Below, piece by piece: positions 32,623 to 42,700 of a DNA stretch of 64,000 nt. The notes under the pieces were generated by a model, which saw nothing but the letters and a program-made list of their open reading frames with translations, had not been told where the DNA came from and ran no database searches. The DNA is taken from contig CH003126.1 in NCBI GenBank assembly GCA_000149265.1, forward strand, positions 399,949 to 463,948. Direction: 5' to 3'. Position numbers and translations under genes: made by a program. Positions within the stretch are counted from its first letter, which is position 1, and each line of letters opens with the position of its first letter. Origin of the DNA: Ciona savignyi (taxonomy: Eukaryota > Chordata > Ascidiacea > Phlebobranchia > Cionidae).

Positions 32623-34023
32623 CTAAGAAACTAAGGCATCTTCAAACGGAATATAATCCCCCCTATGGCACTTCTTAACCATGGATTTAAGATTAGTGCC
32701 GTGAATCTTTTTAGTAATATGAAGATTCTCCAAATTGCCATCTGTGGTACATACGCTGCAGTCGACGCAACTTTTGTGCTCATGGGGACCACCTACAACA
32801 CGGGGCCAACTGTGGGTCTTTTGGGTATTTTCTACAAAGGAGTTTTTCTTGAGCACGACATACGAAAACGATTCCGACGCAGTACCCTTGTTGTTGAACA
32901 GTTTTGCAAAACTTGGTACATTGTACGTTTGGCTAAAAATGCAGGAAGTTTTAGAACCCCACATAGGACAAGGGCCATCATGGGGACATGGAGCAACTAC
33001 AGTTGCATTATCTGGCCAGTTTTTCCAAGTTTTTTGGCCCTTAATCCCCTCTGTTCCACCTACAAGCAAATTTCGAGCTTCCATTATAATCTGGTACCCG
33101 TTAAAATTCCCGTGTTCAATTATAACCAAATAATCTGACGTCTTTTCCCACAAAAGTTTAAGCAAAATCAATCGTTCCTTCAAACTAGGCTGTTCAGATA
33201 AAGTGTACGAACTGATCACGAGATCGTATGTCATTTTAAAAGAGACAGGAAGAAATTTCCGGATAAATATTCCAGACGGAAGGTCAGATTCAGTGTCGGC
33301 TGTTGTAAGAAGCGTATGTGACAGCCTATTCATATGCTCAGAGCTATCGACACACACATACTGCTTTAAGCTTTCTTTCCAGAGCTTATTTGCTGCCCAC
33401 ATATTTGTACCAGTACCGGATCCAAAATCTAACATACTTTTTGGAGTAAAACTAAAATCCTCATGTTTAAGGTTACTGAGAACACGAAATGAAGATGCAT
33501 AACAACCAGGACTTCTTGCCAACAAAAACGCATGAGAATTCTGATGGTCGTAAACTATTTGCTTCCAATATGCGTTCTGATTCTCTCTATTAACAGTGTT
33601 TGTATTCTGAGTCTCAATTTGTTCCCAGTTACCCAATGCTTCCAAGGCTTCAACTTTTTCATGAGAATTAGTCAGCAATTTGCGGGAGGTTTTTCTCTTT
33701 TTTCCAAGTGATCTGTTTTCTGGCGTTCGCCTGGAAACTAGATAGTTGGAAAGGTCAACTGCGACATTCTTTATCACATTCAAGTCTTGCTGCTGAAGGA
33801 TCTCTTTAGCCACATTAACAAAAGTACCCGGGAGTGAAACGGTGCGTAAATTACAAATTCCTGGGTGTTGAGAGACGCTTCCTTGCCACCATTGTTTCCA
33901 AGTTGGTGGTCTGTCCAGTTTATCTTGCAGTGTGGGATTCTGCTGAAGTGAAGTTGCTGCTCTTGTTGAATATCTTGTAGTGCAGATTAAAAACGCAGGT
34001 CTTGTTAACCATAACTTTGTCAT
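32623..34023 (-). CDS. METTL17: METTL17, mitochondrial ribosome assembly methyltransferase-like protein
   Basis: Rsm22/METTL17 family: a matrix factor that matures the mitoribosomal small subunit and binds an iron-sulfur cluster. This single exon encodes 466 residues (human about 456). Residues 1-25 form a basic, Ser/Thr-rich presequence. HPGICNLRTVSLPGTFVNVA at 53-72 is family text. The SAM-type glycine loop LDFGSGTGT lies at 198-206. CPHDGPCPMWGSKTSC gives Cys346, Cys352 and Cys361, and SCVDC/SVC near 419-425 supplies further cysteines; together these fit the cluster-binding set. The start is the first ATG. USP30 lies 930 bp upstream on the same strand. Plus-strand frames over the same bases are shadows. 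Confidence 0.94.
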   Translation of the reverse strand: MTKLWLTRPAFLICTTRYSTRAATSLQQNPTLQDKLDRPPTWKQWWQGSVSQHPGICNLRTVSLPGTFVNVAKEILQQQDLNVIKNVAVDLSNYLVSRRTPENRSLGKKRKTSRKLLTNSHEKVEALEALGNWEQIETQNTNTVNRENQNAYWKQIVYDHQNSHAFLLARSPGCYASSFRVLSNLKHEDFSFTPKSMLDFGSGTGTNMWAANKLWKESLKQYVCVDSSEHMNRLSHTLLTTADTESDLPSGIFIRKFLPVSFKMTYDLVISSYTLSEQPSLKERLILLKLLWEKTSDYLVIIEHGNFNGYQIIMEARNLLVGGTEGIKGQKTWKNWPDNATVVAPCPHDGPCPMWGSKTSCIFSQTYNVPSFAKLFNNKGTASESFSYVVLKKNSFVENTQKTHSWPRVVGGPHEHKSCVDCSVCTTDGNLENLHITKKIHGTNLKSMVKKCHRGDYIPFEDALVS

Positions 34024-34294
34024 AATGCCTTAATCTTACACATTTAAACAAGATGCTTTTAAAAATACACAAAATTAATTAAAACTCTTATTTATGTACC
34101 TGTACCAGCGGTACAATAAATACACTTAAAAACGTTGAAATTCCTTTTTTATGAACAAAATAAGTGTATTACAACTTAAATATTGATACTTATGTATGAT
34201 GTGACGACATTTTTAATAAAAGAAAACAGTGTAAGTACATGGGTGGCGTTACATACATAGTATATGGATATCGGTATACTATATACATGGTGTA

Positions 34295-34450
34295 AACTAA
34301 ATAGTGTTTTGGTTAGGAATATATCAATATTATATTTTGGTTATAAATATATCCAAGTCATTTTTTTAAAGTTATTAAAATATCCATGTTTTTTGGTTAT
34401 TATAATATATATACATGTTATAGTTTGGTTTTAAATATATATCCATGTAA
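34295..34450. repeat. Degenerate AT-rich tandem repeat
   Basis: Four or so loose units of about 40 bp based on TTTGGTTATAAATATATCCA, between METTL17 and USP30. The rest of that 930-bp spacer shows nothing I can name. Confidence 0.6.
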
Positions 34451-34955
34451 TACACACTGCTAACATGTTTGGAGCATAAACGATAAGTAGATTTGTACGA
34501 AAATAAGAGAAAAATTTTACAGTGTAAGTCTCAATAGCACAGCTCATAAAAGAGAGACTCATAAAAATAAACTCGTACTGTTGATGTATGGGTAATAAAA
34601 ACTAAAGTAGAAAAAAATAAGTTCGAAAACTGTTCTTGCAACAGAAAATTTTATGGTACAAAAAATAAATATACCAACCATCGGTATATAAATAACGGCC
34701 ATCCTATTTTAAAGTAATTAATCTTTATATAGGAAAAGTTATTGGTGCAAACTACATTAGAATTGCCCTCTAATGTGGTAGTTTGCTTGATATGAATTTA
34801 TTAACCATTATAATTTATCTTAAAACTAAACATTATAATCTGGCCAACCGACATATTGTAATCTTATAGGCTAGTGTACTTTTGCATTCATGGTAAAATA
34901 CAAGTTAAGTAGGTACAAGTAAACAGAATAAAATATAATAATAACACTAAAGTAA

Positions 34956-36422
34956 CTACATACGCTCATAGAAGAGCATGTATGCAGGGCACGATAACAC
35001 TTCTGTAATACTGGCTGGTCGAACTAATGTGTCGGATGTTAATACCCACTTTTGTGTGCTCGCATCAGACAAAATCCGCCGATACGCAACGTAATGTCCA
35101 CTCCCTGTCCATTCACCTAAATGGACAACCACGGCGCAGAGCTTATACCACGCATCACATTTCGAGCTTTGAGAATTGAAAACTGATGATGAAGAACCAC
35201 CTAATAACCCACACTTGGTCATTGTTTTTAACCGAACTGAATTGTGTTTCTTGCTCAGCAGCTTTGCAATAAGTGGGTTCGGCTTTATACCAGAGTTTGG
35301 ATTCGTTTTGTTATTGATAGAGTGTAAATACAAAAACGGACCAAGATTTAGAAATTCTTCAAATTCGACATAGTTTTGTTTTTTGACAGGAAACCCTCCT
35401 TTCCATACTAATCTCTGTAGATGAAAAGCAAGACAATGAGGTAACTTTGCAAGTCGCACTTCTCGATTGAAATTTCTTTGAACTTTTGTTGCGGTTCCTC
35501 CGAAATTCGGTTCAACTTTCATTGATGGAATATGACCACATAACTTATCGGAAATATAGTTTAGATCCAATGCAGTTTTACCACAAGTCGGTATCCATCG
35601 TTTGCCTTTTTTATGATGTTGCCTAACCGATCTAGAACAGAAATCACAATCAACAGATCTTACATTTTCCGGTGCGAAAAACTGCCTCAAACATTCAGTC
35701 ATTGAAGTTTTTCCTGCCCAGCCACAGAATTCAGGAATCGGTAAGCTAAGACTGTCAAATCGATCAAATTTTACTGAATTTTTTCTGCCACAAAATCCAC
35801 AAGTCAACCTGATTGAGAGCAATCCTTGAAAGTAATCAGACCCAGCCAAATTAACATCCAAACTGTTATCCAAAAGATTGCAAGCATCATTAAAGTCACT
35901 GATGCATCTTTGCTTGATGCTAGGACGCTTGTGTCCAATTGTAATCAAAGCATTTGACAATGAAGCCGGAATTTCTTTTCTTGTTCTTTTCAGTTCTTCA
36001 TCCAAAGTCGTCATTAAAACATGAAAAAACTCATGGGCGTCATGTTCTTCCATTGATATATGCCACCCCAAATTATTTAACACAATGAGTAAATGAGAAG
36101 GGTCGTAATACGACAGTTCCGTATTTTCATTCAATACGGTTACAATTTCACTTAAAGTTGTCCTGACGGTTTTATTTTTATGTGTCTCTGATGTTTTCAA
36201 TAATGCAGCATACAACTTGCTTGCAGATGCCAAACTTTGTAAAACGACATTCATAAAGCATGTGTTACCCACATTTAGAAGCCCAGGAATAAAATGAGAT
36301 TTTTTCTTTTTTGGTTTACCCTTTTTGTTACTTCCATTAATGGAGTTATACCACATCAACCAAACAAGGCTGATAGCGCACGATGTTGCAATCGACAGAA
36401 AAATACATTTAGATAACACCAT
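34956..36422 (-). CDS. USP30: USP30, mitochondrial outer-membrane deubiquitinase
   Basis: Cysteine protease that removes ubiquitin, notably K6-linked chains, from mitochondrial proteins and opposes Parkin-driven mitophagy. One exon, 488 residues (human 517). A membrane anchor spans about 6-26, followed by a basic stretch NKKGKPKKKK. The Cys box is VGNTCFMN with catalytic Cys55. EEHDAHEFF lies at 126-133. A zinc ribbon uses Cys208/211 and Cys259/262. The His box is GSGHYVAYRR with His443. SDTLVRPASITEVL places Ser463 where USP30 uses Ser as third catalytic residue instead of Asp or Asn. The C-terminus YMLFYERM matches the family. The domain order and N-terminal anchor separate it from other USPs. 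Confidence 0.95.
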   Translation of the reverse strand: MVLSKCIFLSIATSCAISLVWLMWYNSINGSNKKGKPKKKKSHFIPGLLNVGNTCFMNVVLQSLASASKLYAALLKTSETHKNKTVRTTLSEIVTVLNENTELSYYDPSHLLIVLNNLGWHISMEEHDAHEFFHVLMTTLDEELKRTRKEIPASLSNALITIGHKRPSIKQRCISDFNDACNLLDNSLDVNLAGSDYFQGLLSIRLTCGFCGRKNSVKFDRFDSLSLPIPEFCGWAGKTSMTECLRQFFAPENVRSVDCDFCSRSVRQHHKKGKRWIPTCGKTALDLNYISDKLCGHIPSMKVEPNFGGTATKVQRNFNREVRLAKLPHCLAFHLQRLVWKGGFPVKKQNYVEFEEFLNLGPFLYLHSINNKTNPNSGIKPNPLIAKLLSKKHNSVRLKTMTKCGLLGGSSSSVFNSQSSKCDAWYKLCAVVVHLGEWTGSGHYVAYRRILSDASTQKWVLTSDTLVRPASITEVLSCPAYMLFYERM

Positions 36423-36878
36423 TGTCTTGATTTTAAGATCCGTAAAATACGTAAAGGTAATTGCCTGATTTTAAAGTGGTAAACTTATCAATAATAAGAT
36501 GTGCCTGCAAATGTAATTCAAAAATAAATGCATTTATAGTCTCAAAGGGAGATAAGGTAACGTGGTTATCGCCTATCGCATGGTAAATTCTCCTGTCTAC
36601 TGTGTTTTTCCTAACGATCCTGCAATGCTTACTTACTGACACGTGACGTGACCCAGGTATTTCAGCATGAGTCATATTTGAGTACTACGATGCAAGTTTT
36701 CGCTTTCTATTTATTCCTTTGAACTTTTTTTTTGTCTTTAGCATCTAGTTTAGTTTGGTTTATTCATTTTTTACACTCGTACTAAAAAACAGCATAACAG
36801 GAAATGACGACAAAACTAACAGTCGTAAAAAAACAAAATTGTTTATTCTAGTTTTTTCATTGGAAATCGCTTTCTGTG
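36423..36878. other. Spacer upstream of USP30, no gene
   Basis: Probably holds the USP30 promoter and 5' untranslated region. No repeat or exon is recognised. Confidence 0.4.
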
Positions 36879-37133
36879 GATAGGATAACATATTCATGTT
36901 TATCCCCGTCAATGAAAAAACCAAGGGGGTTAACACACGGGCAATCGTCAGATTATCTTGCGCCCACCGTCGGGTACCCGGAGCTATTGCAGTGTGTTGT
37001 GTATGATTCACATGTTCCTTTAATTTGGTAGAACCTATTAATCCGCTGGCTTCAGGCAATGTCCGTAAAGTGCCTTGCCCAAGGACACAACCGACTAGCT
37101 AGCGTCCAGTTTCACCTGCAAACTTTCGATTAA

Positions 37134-38551
37134 AAGAAAACGACCAAACTTGCGAGTGCAGCGTACTCGGCGTAGCTCGGCGCACGACCGTTTACACCAA
37201 GCGCAGCGTTTGTAGTGAACCGATGTGTATATAATGGTTACGATCAAAATGTGAATTGAGAAGCCAAATTTAGTTTTAACAACCGGTGTGCTTTTAACAA
37301 CAGCAAAATGCAACAAAACATTTTAACTACCTGCACAATAGGTATCCTAATTATTACGCATGTTTATATGACTTATATAAAAACGTATAATAATATACAC
37401 GTTTGCGTACAGCACTTTTGGGCAACCGCGTTCACTACTGATTAGCCTATATCACTAAGCATAAACTTTTACTTTCCTAAAAGCCTAGCCGTTTACTTTT
37501 GTTTTGAAAGTTTAACACCAAGACAATGATTGAATGAACAATAAAAATATGTTATGTTAGAAACTGAACGTAGATTGGATTTTAAAATTTATTCCTTTGT
37601 GGAAATAGGGACATCACATGGCGTACAAACAAGCCCGTATGGAAAGTACGTCAATTTTCGCCGAGATCTCGAGTGTGCACGCGCCAAATATTTAAGTGTG
37701 CACACAATCTCCTTTTTATTACTATTTTGTAAAAATCTTATATTATTCTATCCTAAATCTATCGTATCCATCAGCTAACATATCTATCTACGTAACAAAA
37801 AACGTACTGATAGTAAATTACCCGAGGTCCAGAGGTAGGTTTACAGGTTTGTTGGATATTATACGATGTTTATACTGCCAGCTCGCGAGCGTGTGTAAAA
37901 TTACCCAAGTGTGCAAAGACGCAGTAAAAAAAACTCGAGTGTGCAGCTGCCGTACTTTCCATACTGGCAAACAAGGAGGTTTTTTTACAGCCCCGGAGAA
38001 AAAACTCTTTGGACAGCTCGATATTTTCCATCACAAATGTTGAGCAAATTATTTCAGTAAATATAGTATGTAATTTGGCAGAACCAATAGATGTGTTTAC
38101 ATAAATGTCTTTACAATACAGTTTAAAGGCTGTAGGCTACAAGCATATAAGTAAAAGGGTAACATATTACCCAAATTTATGTACAAGTTGTTTAATCGCT
38201 GGTGAATTGCATGCAGCAATACAGTTTTGTTTTTGTACGACTGCTGTGTATAAGTTTAAAGATACTTAAACTAGTTTAAGTATCTATTTAAAATTAGTGT
38301 AAAGTTTGTATTCTTTTATTGAAAGCGTTTAAAGACGACTTCACCGTGTCTATGGAAACCAATTATTGCCATAGAAATATATTATAACATACTCTCGCTA
38401 CGCCCGTGAAATTCGCTACACGAGCGAACTTCGGCGTAGCGCAGCTTGACTTTCTGAGCGTGCGCTCGGCGTACGCCGGGCGAATATTTCTTTGTTTGTT
38501 TTATGGTCGCTGCGCTGCCGTACGCCGAGGTACGCTTGGTGTAAACGGGGC
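37134..38551. mobile_element. Unclassified DNA element inside SINE-A
   Basis: Both termini carry CGTTTACACCAAGCG in inverted orientation (37190s and 38530s) and are rich in CGGCGTA motifs. The duplicated TTAA or TTAAAAG at the junctions suggests transposition. No coding frame is credible. A second element lies within it at 37634-37967. Confidence 0.6.
37634..37967. mobile_element. 334-bp MITE with 8-bp target duplication
   Basis: Termini CCCGTATGGAAAGTACG and the complement of CGTACTTTCCATACTGG (one mismatch) are flanked by CAAACAAG at 37626-37633 and 37968-37975. An 8-bp duplication fits hAT. Confidence 0.85.
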
Positions 38552-38595
38552 TTAAAAGGCGACGCACTTAACCGCCAGACAAACCGGTTGGACTA

Positions 38596-39093
38596 ATTGT
38601 GACTGGACAATGCAAATGAAATGCGTGTTAGTATACAGCATTTAAGAAACAAGGTAACGTAATTGGAAATTCCTTTTATGTTCATAATAATGTGGTGTAA
38701 AGATTAAAGTTAACATTGATTTGAGAGGGATTGCATATTGGAGGGTTTACATGATAATATATATTGCTGCGCTTGCATTTTTTTAATTTGTACTGCCCTA
38801 ACGATTTATTATGAGTTTTGAAAGCCAACTGTTTGTATGTTTGGTAACAGTTCGCCGTGAAATTTTTTTGATTGGGAGGTTTTCCCGAGGTAGACTGTAA
38901 TATTTTTATGGCCGGTAGTTTTACTTTATTTCAATTGACGACCAGTTGGCCCATTGTTAATGATATTTCGCATAGGCCTACACATTTTAATGTTTTTCCG
39001 CTTTCCGAAATCTTAACCAATTTCAGAAAAGTTAATTTTAGGAGGATTATTATTGTTGTTTTTATTGCCTTTGTTCTATCTATTTATGTATGT
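38596..39093. other. Intergenic, nothing recognised
   Basis: No exon, RNA gene or known repeat seen. Confidence 0.4.
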
Positions 39094-39392
39094 TGTCCGG
39101 CCGGTTGGTCTAACGGTAAGTGCGTCGCCTTTCAATCGAAAGGTTGCAGGTGCGAAACTGGTCGCTAGCTAGTTGGTTGTGTCCTTGGGCAAGGCACTTT
39201 ACGGACATTGCCTGAACCCACCAGATTAATGGGTTCTACCAAATTGAAGGAGTGTGTCTATCATCTACAACACACTGCAACAGCTCCGGTAACCCGACGG
39301 TGTGCGCGAGGTGATCTGACGATTGCCCGTGTGTTAACTCCATTGGTTTTTCCATCCACGGGGATAAACATGAATATCTTATCTCTTATCTA
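39094..39392 (+). mobile_element. SINE-A, full length, close to consensus
   Basis: From GTCCGGCCGGTTGGTCTAAC through GGTTGCAGGTGCGAAACTGG to the ATGAATATCTTATCTC tail. One of the best copies in the window. Confidence 0.92.
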
Positions 39393-39571
39393 TTAAATTT
39401 TCCTAACACTTGACAAAAACCGTTAGGACGAATTTTTGGATGTCTGGGCAGACGACTCAATGGTTGGGAATACGGTACGAAGGTGTAGTCCTATATTTTT
39501 TTGAATCTGTAACGATTGAATACAGCTTGCCTTCTTTAAATAAAAGGACATCACAGCACATAATTTGGTAC

Positions 39572-39577
39572 TTTATT
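39572..39577 (-). promoter_or_regulatory. Candidate AATAAA signal for SCPEP1
   Basis: About 175 bp after the SCPEP1 stop codon. Confidence 0.45.
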
Positions 39578-39750
39578 TAAAATCAAAGGTTTAGTTTAAA
39601 TTGAAAATGTTGAAATAAGTGCACACACTATTACTGCTCCATTGGTATATATAACATTGCAAGGCACAAATAGGAATAACCTACAATCAATTAGAAATAT
39701 CTGCAATCCAAATGATTAAAAAACACATTTAAAATAGGGAAATGCTCCAC

Positions 39751-42700
39751 TTAAGTCGTAATGATATCATGCAACATGTACAGAGTGAATTCCCCTGCGT
39801 CAGCAGGCACCATATGACCAGCTTTCAACACCCACCAGAATTCAAAGTTATCCATTTTCTTGGAAAAACCACCGGTGTCTTGTCCTGAAATTCAGAATTT
39901 TTAATTTGATTGCGTTGTTACAGTTTAAGCACGGTTAGTCTGGTAGTTTAGTGTGTCGCCTTTCAATAGAAAGGCGACACAATAAAGATATATCTTTCAT
40001 ACACAGCACACTGCAGTAGTACCAGTAATGTGAGAGAAGACAAATTAAATAAGTTACAAAAGAGAAAACTGCAAAATTAAAAGAAAACAGTTTCGAACCT
40101 GCAACCCTTCGGTTAAGAGACAATTGACTAACCAACCAAGCTATTCTGGCTTACTTAGTTTCCTTTTGTACTTTACATAACTTAAAACTCCAATTAGGAT
40201 ATCCAACGTACCTTGATAAGCATACATTGGGGTGAAATCTTGGGCCATAAATTCTCCCAGTCTTCCCCATGATAATTTCTTCATCCACATCTCTTGGCCT
40301 GTTTGAGAGAAACTAAATTAAAAATCGGGAATGCAAGTAAAAAGCAAACCAGATTATTCAGTTTTGGTTAGTTTTGCTGGCTTCATTTGTTAAAGATCTA
40401 ATAATTGGTAAAGATCTAATCGCACTTCAAGAAGTCTGATCTGTTAGTATGATGGTTTCGTGCGATGCCTTTTAACTGAAAGATTTATGGCTCAAAACTG
40501 GTCGCTAATTAGTCAGTTGTGTTCTTGGGCAAGGCACTTTACGGACATTGCCTGAACCCAACGAATTAATAGGTTCTACTAAATTGAAGGAACGTGTGAA
40601 TTATACACAACACATTGCAATAGCTCCGGTAACCCAATGGTGGGCGCGATCTGACGATTGCACGTGTGTTAACCTCCTAATTTTCTCATTCATGGGATAA
40701 ACATGAATATCCATCCATCGATTTACCTGGAGTGTCAACAATCAAATCCAATTGGCCGTTGTAGACCACGACCTTCATTCCAGTATCAATCAGTTGGTCA
40801 ACTGTGGAAAATTAAAGTTATAAGTAGGTTATGATATAAGGTGGATTATGATAAAAAATAGGTTATGGTGATGAAAAATATCTCAAGAGGACAGTATATA
40901 AAATATAAACAGAAAGAAAAGTATTTATTAAACCAATTTTATACTGTTTTATAAGTATCTATTTTTATAAATGTTTATAAAGATAACGTTACTTTTTTCC
41001 TGTAGTTTTTCTGCTTTATCCTGCCTCCCTATTTTTAAATAACTGTGGTAAATAAAGTACCAAAAAATAAACATGAACTAAATAAAAACCTGTTAGGATA
41101 ACCGGCTTCATGAAATCTCCACTTTGAGCGTTGAACACGTCGTTCGATTGTCCACCCCATGTTACAGAGGCTGGGATACCAAGGTAGTTCTTCACATACC
41201 CGTTCATCAAAGTGTCAAGCGGGTCGGCTTGGTATGCGTCAACGTGGATCGCGTAAGCTTCGACTGTGAAAGGGAATCATCAATATATGGGATAGAATAT
41301 TTATGTTTGTCCTCGTGAATAGGAAACTATAAGAAGCATTAACACACAGGTAATTATCAGATCACCTCATATTAACACTTTAATATGGTAGAACCCAAAT
41401 TTCAGTGGGTTCAGGCAAAACCAGGTCCAAGCTGCAACCCTTTGGCTAAAAGGCAACACTTTAACCCATTACACTATACAATCGCACATTTTGTTATGGT
41501 AGGGCATGATGCTTATATCATGCTCATGTCACTTTAATGCTAATTTTATACTGAAAGATTCATTAACAGTTACTATCTTATAACATTGTCAAGTTGCTAA
41601 AGCTATTGTATTGTGATGTATATTACTTTTTGTTGTTTCAAATTACCCCATTATTTTACTGGATTAAAGCGATGTTCACCAAGTGCCTTGCCAAAAGACA
41701 CACCCGAATAACTACCAACCAGTTTTAAACCTACAACATTTTAGCTAAAATAGCAAACTGCTTTTCTCAAAGACACAACAGGTAGCCAGCTGTCAATTTC
41801 GAACCTACAACCTTTCGGCTGAAAGGCTAAGCACAAATCCGAAAAGCTTTACAAAGGTATGCTTTTAAACCATTTGTCTTGTAGATAAAGTACTAAGCCT
41901 TATAAATAAGAGTATCATTTCCTATTATTCCTATATTTTACCTAAATCTGGTGCAACAAGAGCGCTGATGTTCCTGTGGCTTCTGAGGGCACTAGTGGCG
42001 TGGTGGGGGGCCAAGATGTTGTAGAAATCAACGTTATCGGTTTTCTGAATAATCTGGATAAAAAATGTGGTTACACAGGGTCATTTGTCGTCGCCTGGAA
42101 TTGCAATTCCAAAAAGGAGTTAAAGGGTTAAATTAGATAATCGCGAATGCCTAATCGGTTCCTAATTATTAAATACATGATAGATATGTCCGTACAGATT
42201 ACTGCACCAAAGCATTTAAATGTAAATAGTAAACATGTGTTGGGGACCATGTGGCCCTGTTTGATTATTGGCTGTGTTTCTATTTGGGGTTTTAGCTTTA
42301 ATTGTATTTTTGTTTCAAGCAGTAAACAGCAATACTCTTAAATTTCCCTTAAATTTGTATCAAATAACCATACAAATACTGTTATTGTGTGCTTAAATTG
42401 ATCGTTATTAGCATAGAAATAACAACAAATTCAGTGAACTATCAGTTTTTTATGAAAGTAAAATAAAATAACATATAGTATCTGACACAATAGCTTGGTT
42501 AGTTCATCAACTTTTAGTTGAAGGGTTGCAGTTGTCTTAAGCAAGGCACTTTGTTTTATTATTAGCCAAAGGAGGCTTTAAAGACCTGCTGCGAATGAGA
42601 AAGCATACGACCAGCACAAGAGACATGCTGCTTTATGGATTTGAATAAAAAATAAAAGAAGTTGACGTACCACAGACTCAGTGAGACTCCATCGGTTCGT

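Larger units (their letters stand above)
36879..38595 (-). mobile_element. SINE-A interrupted by a 1.4-kb insertion
   Basis: The tail and body occupy 36879 to about 37133 and the head end resumes at about 38552 (AAAAGGCGACGCACTTAACC) to 38595. The junctions share TTAAAAG. Confidence 0.85.

Noticed and set aside
32665-33138. Plus-strand reading frames opposite METTL17
   Set aside because: They are antisense shadows of a well-matched coding gene and show no domain.
39094-39392. Open frames in SINE-A copies with recurring text such as GDLTIARVLTPLVFP
   Set aside because: The same peptide appears at many SINE-A copies only because the repeat lacks stops there; it is not a protein family.
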